Shown here: positions 56,970 through 64,000 of the stretch, one piece after another | How positions within the stretch are numbered: position 1 is the first letter of the stretch | How the letters are laid out: each line of letters begins with the position of its first letter | Origin: Hirundichthys speculiger | Lineage: Eukaryota > Chordata > Actinopteri > Beloniformes > Exocoetidae | Length of the DNA stretch: 64,000 bases | Assembly: GCA_018398805.1 (NCBI GenBank) | Contig: JAGFBZ010001895.1 | Span: forward strand, 1,299,001-1,363,000 | Reading direction: 5' to 3' | Made by a program: the position numbers and the translations under genes | Notes under the pieces: model-generated | The model's input: the letters and a program-made list of their open reading frames with translations, nothing else | Told to the model about the DNA's origin: nothing | Database searches by the model: none

Positions 56970-58540
56970 TCTGGACCCCATCTGTGTGTTAAAAAATGGT
57001 GTCCAAGTGTTGTCGCCACATCTCTGCTTTTCATCTTCACCCGTACAACCTTATCACACCGTTCTGTCACTTGGACGGGAAAAAGAGCTTCACTAATGCG
57101 CCGTAGCAACGCGTCAGAATCAGACGGCGCTCAATGAGTTCCAGCTTCGACTCTGTTCACGTGCCAAGTGACAGAAAAAGCGACGAGAGGGAGGGTAAGG
57201 TCAACTGGTGTGTGTCTTAGGGGTGTGTGGTTCAGCTCCTTTGTGGGATGCTTCAAAGTGAGAGTGATCTTTAAGTGGAGAGGTGTGGATGTACGAGGAT
57301 GACGCTTTCATTAGAAGTGGAATGAAGAGAGCTATCATGCAGCCTTAAGTACTCTGCATGCGTCCATTTTTAAAACTTTTTTTTTCCTGGAGTTGTGGTG
57401 AGATAACAGAGCATGAAAGAAGCAGGGAGAGCTGGAGCTGTGCTGGTGTGACAGCTCTGAGGAGTTAGCAGCCTCACGCTGCACCTCCTGCAACAGATGG
57501 GCTTTGAGGTCTCTGGGGGGGGGCTTCAGTCAGAGCAGGAGACAACTCTCTCTTCGTGGAGCCGTGGTGCAGGAGTTGGACGGCCCCTGAGCTCACCATA
57601 ATTGATGAATAGTGTGGTCCACATTAAGTGACATGCACCGTTGGCTGTAAGTGGGTGCGATGATTGGGAGCCTTTTGAAGCTGGGGCCGCGAGCCTTGTT
57701 TGAACCATCGGCAGAAACCCCTTGTCTCTGTAAAGGACACCAGCCTGTGGTTTGGTCCCGGCCTCGGCACAAACACACACACACATGCACCCACAACACC
57801 CTTTCGTAGTATCACAGGGTTTTGGGGGAGGTGGCTGTATTATTCCTGCTGCAACACTGACTTAATTCAAGGCAGATCTGACCCGAGTCCTGCTCCTCAG
57901 CTCCCTCTCTATTGGATCAAGTCTTAATCCTGCCCTCACCACATGAATGGGAGACACAAAGAGGAGTTGCACTCACTCCTGCCACATACATCAAATGTCA
58001 CTCAGGCCCATATGCTGTCATGCAACTTATGATGGGTATCGCCGTGTCATATGAAAGCTAAAGGAGCTTATAATGGAGGCCTACAAAGACCGGAGTTGGA
58101 GACAGACATGCAGGGAGATTGGAGCCACATCTTGCACAGATACTGTGGGATTATGTGCATACAACCTGGAACTGATCTTCTGCTGCCCGGTTGTTTTCGT
58201 AGATCCACAGCGCTGACACATCCTCTGCCAGGAAAGCAGGCCGAGGTGACCCCTGACGCTATTTCAGAGTCGCAGCACACAGAACAATCTCTAAATACGA
58301 GCTATGTAAGGCAACTCTTTACAGTAAGCTCTGACGAACAAACCAAAATCACCTCAAAACAACACTGGGATGCATCCAAGCTCCAACACAAGCTCTCACT
58401 GAAAGCCAAGCACATAATAACTCATCCTCAACAGCCCGTTATTGTCATATCTTTTCAAACAACGCCAAACCCAAAACATACTCCACTCATACATATTTGT
58501 GAGCCAACTTGGGGGGAATCCAATGGCTGCACCCACCACT
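56970..58540. other. No gene seen
   Basis: Mixed sequence between two transposon blocks. The 200-codon frame at 58051-58653 runs into a TA repeat and has no domain, so I do not call it. Short CA run near 57773-57784. Confidence 0.45.
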
Positions 58541-58542
58541 TA

Positions 58543-58591
58543 CAGTCATGTAAAAAAGCTTTTTGCCCTCCTTTAACCCTATGTCTTTTTT

Positions 58592-58623
<32 letters not shown>

Positions 58624-59760
58624 GTTTATGTATATATATATATATATATATAAATCATCTGATAGTGAGTTTTAGCATTAGTCAAATATAACCTCACAAA
58701 AACAACAACTTTTAACTTTTTCACAGTGCCATTATTTATTTAACAAAAGAAGCCAAAAAGTTAAAAAAAAAAAAAAAAAAAAAAAATATGTGGACAATAC
58801 TATGTTCCCCTATGATTCACCTTTAGCAGAAATAACTTGAAGTAATCGTTTCCTGTACGACTTTATCAGTCTTTCACATCAGAGGGGAATTTTAACTCAT
58901 TCTTCATTACAACGTTGCTTCAGTTCATTGAGGTTTTTGGACATTTATTTATGCACAGCTCTCTGAAGGTCCTGCCACAGCAATTCATATGAAGTCTGGA
59001 CTTTTTCCAGACCATTAGAACATTTTTTTTTTTTCAGCCATTTCAATGCAGATTTGCTGGTGTGCTGCAGATCATCATCCTGTTGCATCATATTAATTTG
59101 ACTAAGTTTAACTGTTGGACAGATGGTCTCATGGTGTTTCTGCTGTAATGCTGTGTTTTTTGTTTGTTTGTTTGTTTTAACCAAACATGGCGCTGAGAAT
59201 TAAGCATTTAGTCGAATCTGTCCAGTAGACATTGCTCCATAAATCTTGTGGTTTGTGCAGATGCAGTTTTGTGAACATTCAGTTGTGTTTCATTTTAGAC
59301 AGAAGAAGCTTTGTCCTGTACTAGATGAGTCTTCTTTATCTGCTGTCATAGACGTTCACACTTAGTATGCTCAGTGAGACATGCGCGGTCTGAGATGAAG
59401 TTATTTTTTTATTTTGTTGAGTAAATTTGCTGAGTCATCCACTCGTGGGAAGACCGGCAACTTTCTCAAATGATTTCCTCTTGTGAATAATCCTTCACAC
59501 TGTAGAACCTTGAACTCCAAGTTATTTGGGAATGGTTTTATAACCCCTTTTCCTGGTTGATGCATAAGCAGCAATTGCTTCTCCAAGATCATTGTTTATG
59601 TCTTTCCCTCTTGGCATTGTGTTGACACGCCTCAGTGCTTCAGAATTGCTAAAACATCTGCCCTTTTTTTTTTTTTTTTAATTGGTCTGCACACCTGTTG
59701 ATGATCAGTCCATCTCCCTTCTTTAACCTTATGGAAGCTGTACGGGCGTACGACTGTCAG
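58543..59760 (-). mobile_element. Decayed Tc1-like element A, transposase on minus strand
   Basis: The left end reads CAGTCATGTAAAAAAG. On the minus strand the transposase starts near 59615 with MPRGKDINNDLGEAIAA and continues with a helix-turn-helix piece. Later blocks are LQHTSKSALKWLKKK and LLWQDLQRAVHK, then ISAKGES near 58815. Many stops and a deletion in the catalytic middle make it non-functional. The right end near 59750 (TATGGAAGCTGTACGGGCGT) is decayed. TA repeats at 58597-58651 lie just inside the left end. Confidence 0.8.
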
Positions 59761-59814
59761 GAATCTTAATGATAACCATAACTTTTATTAGTAAAATGAA
59801 AATCCTTTGCACTG

Positions 59815-60645
59815 TCTGGGATATCACCAAACCGAGTTTCCTCCTGGAGACGCCAGCGCAGCTAAGCTCCGTTTCTTTTGGTTTGTGGGCCTCTCTTCCT
59901 TTAGTCTTGTCTTCAGTAACTGGAAAGCATGCACTGTTGGGCTGAAATCAGGAAATTTAAGAATTTTCTTTTTTCTTTTTCTTGCTTTTGAAAACTCTTG
60001 AATAGCTTTTGAAGTATGTTCATTATTCATCTGCTCTGTGAAGGGCCGTCCTGTAAGATCTGTAGCTCTTGGCTGAATGTGAGCAGAGATTACAGCCCTG
60101 TACTCGTCAGTATTCATCTTGCTACTTCTGCCAGCAGTCACATCATCAATAACCATCAGCCAGTTTGTTCCGCTGGCAGTGACACAAGCCGAAACCATAC
60201 TACTACCTCCGCCATGTTTTGCACATGATGTGGTATGCTCTGGATAATGAGCTGTTTCTTTCCTTCTCCCCACTTTTCTTTGTTTTTGTTTGTTTCTGTC
60301 CAAAGAATCCGATTGCAGAACATGAGAGACTTTCTTAGATGTTTCGCTGGCAAAGTCTGGCTTTCCTGTTCCTGAATGTTACCAGTGGTTTCTATATCGC
60401 AAATAAAACGCAAAGGTTGCAGCAACATTTTGATAGTGATAGACGTACCCCGAGTATTCTTCATTTCTGATGGGGGGATTTTTCTTCACTGAGTTAAGGA
60501 TTCTGTGATCATTTACTTTACTCGTCTTTTTGACTTTCTTTCTTTTTAAGACTGTCCCAAACTGTTGATTTGGCCACATCTAAGGTTTTTACTGTCTCTC
60601 TTATAGATAACAATAAAATCTCCTTGGACTTGGACATGTTGGTTG
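59815..60645 (-). pseudogene. Decayed Tc1-like element B transposase
   Basis: The minus-strand start is MSKSKEILLLSIRETVKTLD near 60643, then STVWDSLKKK. NDHRILNSVKKNP follows in another frame, then NRKARL, ILWTETNKNK, HTTSCAKHGGGS, IDDVTAGRSSKMN, AVISAHIQP and RLKEERPTN. This is a second Tc1-like family, different from element A, in the same orientation and directly beside it. Several frame changes and stops. Ends not located. Confidence 0.8.
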
Positions 60646-60859
60646 TGTTCTGCTACCAATGTACATATTGCCAACTCAATACTAGATTCCAACTCCAGAA
60701 GTCTTACCTGCTTCTTTTTACTCGTGTAAAGAGTTATTTATTTTCAGTCAGTTATCCAAATGCTTTTGAGCCCCTGAAGAAGGAGGTACTTTGCTTAAAA
60801 TAGCTGTTATTCCCAAATGGTTAAAAAAAAAAAAAGAAGAAAGAAATCACTTTAATTAA

Positions 60860-63023
60860 ACCTGGAAGTAAAAAACTTTGATTACATTTTCAAAATTTTA
60901 TTTTAAATCCATTGGGTTGGTGCATCAAGGCCAAATCATAAGAACTCTGTCATTGTCTGAATTCCTTCTGGACCTGACTAAAGACTAAAAAGTGGGGTTA
61001 CTGACTCTTGCACGACTAAATGGATGGGTGCAACATTTAGTGGGAGCCACGGCGCAGCTCCCATGCAACAAAGGGCACGGAGGCCCCGGGCAGCGGGGTG
61101 CTGTCCCCCCCCCTCAAATTCATGCCCTTCAATCTCCATCTGAAATGAGAGACGGGCCGTTTGTGCGCAGGGACGGGCCTCTGATTTGTTCTGCGGTCCC
61201 TTTGAAACCATGCATCCTGCAGAAAGGAAGAGAGAGGGAAACATCCAGTAAACATGACATGCAGGATAAAAGCAAAATAAGATGAAGATGTGCAGCTGCA
61301 GTGGCTTTACTTTGTCCCAGAGAGGGCAGTGGAATCAATGTGGAAATGATAAGACAGCAGATCCTGTACAAGCAGTAACTTCAGGCTCTCTTATCTCTCT
61401 ATGTCTTTTTAAAGCTCAAACAATATATTCTGCTGCAGAAGAAGAAATGTGAAGAAGAGAAATAAAGGACTTCATTGCCAAAAAAAAAAAAAAATAATAT
61501 AAATTACTCATGTTTTCATACGCTGTTTTGGAACGGATATGCTGTCAGTGATCAAAGAAAATGTTAAATCGCACCATAACACACTTTTACATGAATGTGC
61601 TTCAGTTTATGCCTGGTTTGTGTACGGGCTTGAGCCAGACTAGTAAGAGGAGTGTGTGAGAGACAAATCATGAGAGAAACAGACAGATTGTGGTGGCTTT
61701 GATGTGCGCTCAGAAGTCACTCCTCAGAATAGATACTTCAAGCAAAATAAAAAAAAAAAAAAAAAAAAAATGCATCATAGGGCAAATGTTTCTCTGCAAA
61801 CCGCTACAGTGGAAGAGTTTGTGGGAATGCGTGTGTGTTGGGCGCCATTACTGGCAAATGGCTCGCACACATTCGTTCATGTGCTACCGAGACGTCAATC
61901 ACGAAGAGTGATGAAGCAGAAAGAAATCTTTTCTCTCAAATAACCCCAAGGAGGGAAGACAACTGACACGCCTTTAAAGTGAAACAAAACAGCCCCCCCA
62001 CCACATCTAAATCTCGTTGTATTTTCTTCTCCTTGGAGGAAACCCGTGTGATCAGAAACTCTGCCACCAATATGCTCTCCATATGTCCAAGTCCACGCTG
62101 TTGTTTTAGAGGAATTTGGATCTCTGGGTCCTGCATATTAAAGGGAAGGGTATCCTTGTGGGGGTGCTGACAGCCCATCACTTTGCACTGTAATGATGAC
62201 TTGCTCTATCAAAAGCACACAGCAGTATTAGGAAAATAGCCATAAATCAGTGATTCCTAACCCATGTTTTCTGAGGCACCCCTACACATTTATGCATCTC
62301 CACCAGTCATGTCCCAAATGTCTTCATTTAAACGCATGTCATTCCTCACTGATAACTATATCTGGATGAATAATAATCCATTCATTTCAACTTGTTATTT
62401 TGAGCATAAATCCAAAACTTTTCATTAAATCTGGTGACTATTTTCTTAACCTACCTTCTATTTGATTCACATGCCTTGAAGTAATAATAATGAAAAGAAA
62501 AAGAAAAAAATCCTCTCCCTAATGCTAAAAATACCTTCTGTGATGCAAGCGCCCCGAACTTGTAATCTCTGGCCTACAAGAGCGTAAAGTCCCCCAGCTC
62601 TGCAGCAGTACAAACAGATCACGCATACATCAAGCAACCCCAATGCTTTTGCAATCTAAATTCCAAGATTACTTCACTTTTTTAGCACAACGCCAGACCC
62701 CAGTCACAGCCAACATCTGAGTAGGCCATCGCTCACTAGAATACTGCAGACATCAGTACGCACAAAGCAGCGAGGACTTGAAAAATGAAGCCACGTATTC
62801 ACGCAGCCCATCTAATAATTAACGGATGCTGTGACTCAGCGCAGTCACGGGATGGTAATCATCTGAGGAGGTTGTCATATTTATTTAACTAGGAAGCTAA
62901 GACTGCTGAAGTCCGGCCATGTCGTATGTTAGATCGTGTAGGATTGAAACCATGACACATTAAGCTGATTCCCCCCCCCTCCTTCTTCCTCCTGCTCTGT
63001 CGAAGCAGGGTGGTCCTCACTCT

Positions 63024-63059
<36 letters not shown>

Positions 63060-64000
63060 TGCATTTTGTGAGACTGTCACAACAACATGACCCCCAGAAC
63101 ATTTCGAACATACACACTAATCTTTCTCAGACCCGCATATCCTGCACTTTCACATGTACACACAGCACAGCCCCTGTCCCGTCTGGAGGGACAGAACCAA
63201 CAAGGCCACCATTGACACTGACCCCTCAGCCTCCATCCCATCCCCCCCCCCCCCCCCGAGGCCTTCATCACCCTCCCACGTTGCCCGGCCCCGGAGCCGC
63301 GAACGCGGTTCAGGTGCAAGACTCTGCTGTTTCCAATTAGTGAGGTATAAATTAGCATCACTCTCCCTTGTCCTCTCTCCAAACACTGCTGTCTCTTCAT
63401 CCTCGTCGACCCAGCACACTCCACTCTGCCTCTGACCTCCCGCCTGCATCACCCCGACACATAAATTCACCTCCTTTATGGCTCTTGTCGGCAACCTCTG
63501 CACTCCACTAACTCATGCTCGCTGCTGTTAATGTGCAGTGCAGTTTGCTAAAAAAAAAAAAAAAAAAAAAACATTTTCAGTCAATGAGAATATAAATCCA
63601 GCTTCATATTTCAAACTTTGAAAGGAATATAACTTCTGGTTTTACTGTACAGTCTGGTTGTTTTAACTGCCGTATTTCAGGGCGGACAAGGACACAGTCT
63701 GACACTTGCACGCCACGTTGCAGTGAGGTATACTCTGATAAGGTTACATTGAGATTCAATTACTCCCTGAGAGGAAATGTAGCCTTATTCCACGACTTAT
63801 TACACAGCGCGTTTGTGAGCTTTTTCTTCCACAGGTCAGTCTGTTAAACGGAGTGTTATTTTTCCAGGGCGGAGAGATCAGCTGCAAGTAGGACCTGAGG
63901 TCACCCTGGCACCAAGAGTTCACATCTGTTCAAATAAATCCTCCAATGTGCCATCAGCAGTAAAAACACACACACTATCCACAACACACCGATACAGTGG
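60860..64000. other. No gene seen; simple repeats
   Basis: Contains poly-A runs near 61481-61494, 61750-61770 and 63550-63570. (TG)n is at 63026-63058 and a 16-C run at 63242-63257. Frames crossing these repeats have no family support. It could be intron or intergenic. Confidence 0.5.

Noticed and set aside
58051..58653. 200-codon open frame
   Set aside because: No domain, runs into a TA microsatellite, no splice or promoter context.
63026..63440. Frames rich in Val-Cys or Pro
   Set aside because: They translate (TG)n and poly-C repeats.

Overview
The window looks like nuclear DNA from a ray-finned (teleost, probably percomorph) fish. All genes are split by GT-AG introns, many only 70-300 bp long. 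Poly(A) signals and CCAAT/E2F/GC-box promoters are present, and the repeats are of fish type: Tc1-like, hAT and Harbinger remnants, foldback MITEs, a tRNA-SINE-like copy and a solo LTR. The gene set matches the human 22q12-q13 neighbourhoods that hold HMGXB4-TOM1-HMOX1-MCM5, GCAT-ANKRD54 and FOXRED2, in a different order and partly inverted.

Layout. 1-10.5 kb: tom1 (+), 15 coding exons, first coding exon outside the window. 12.4-17.0 kb: gcat (+), 9 exons, mitochondrial threonine catabolism. 18.1-22.6 kb: mcm5 (+), 16 exons, replicative helicase subunit under an E2F/CCAAT promoter. 22.7-24.3 kb: hmox1 (-), tail-to-tail with mcm5, with a TATA box and two antioxidant/Maf elements. 26.3-29.6 kb: foxred2 (+), 9 coding exons. 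30.7-38.2 kb: ankrd54 (+), 8 exons. 39.2-44.8 kb: hmgxb4 (+), 12 coding exons. 45.0-50.5 kb: a GIMAP/AIG1-like gene (+), 3 coding exons, whose nucleotide-binding motifs are all degenerate. 50.5-64 kb: no recognisable gene; decayed Tc1-like transposons, microsatellites and a GC-rich stretch near 53.5-54.7 kb that could be a promoter or first exon of a gene further right.

The genes are ordinary single-copy housekeeping or stress genes and do not form one pathway. Two observations stand out. First, seven exons in five genes from 20 kb rightward are each one base off frame, in all cases explainable by a short homopolymer run. This points to sequence or assembly error rather than to real loss of mcm5, hmox1, ankrd54, hmgxb4 and the GIMAP-like gene. 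Second, the GIMAP-like protein has lost the G1, G3 and G4 residues of the family and carries a glycine-rich hydrophobic C-terminus, so it may be a pseudo-GTPase. Exon boundaries were set by reading phase, splice sites and remembered family sequences; no alignment was run.
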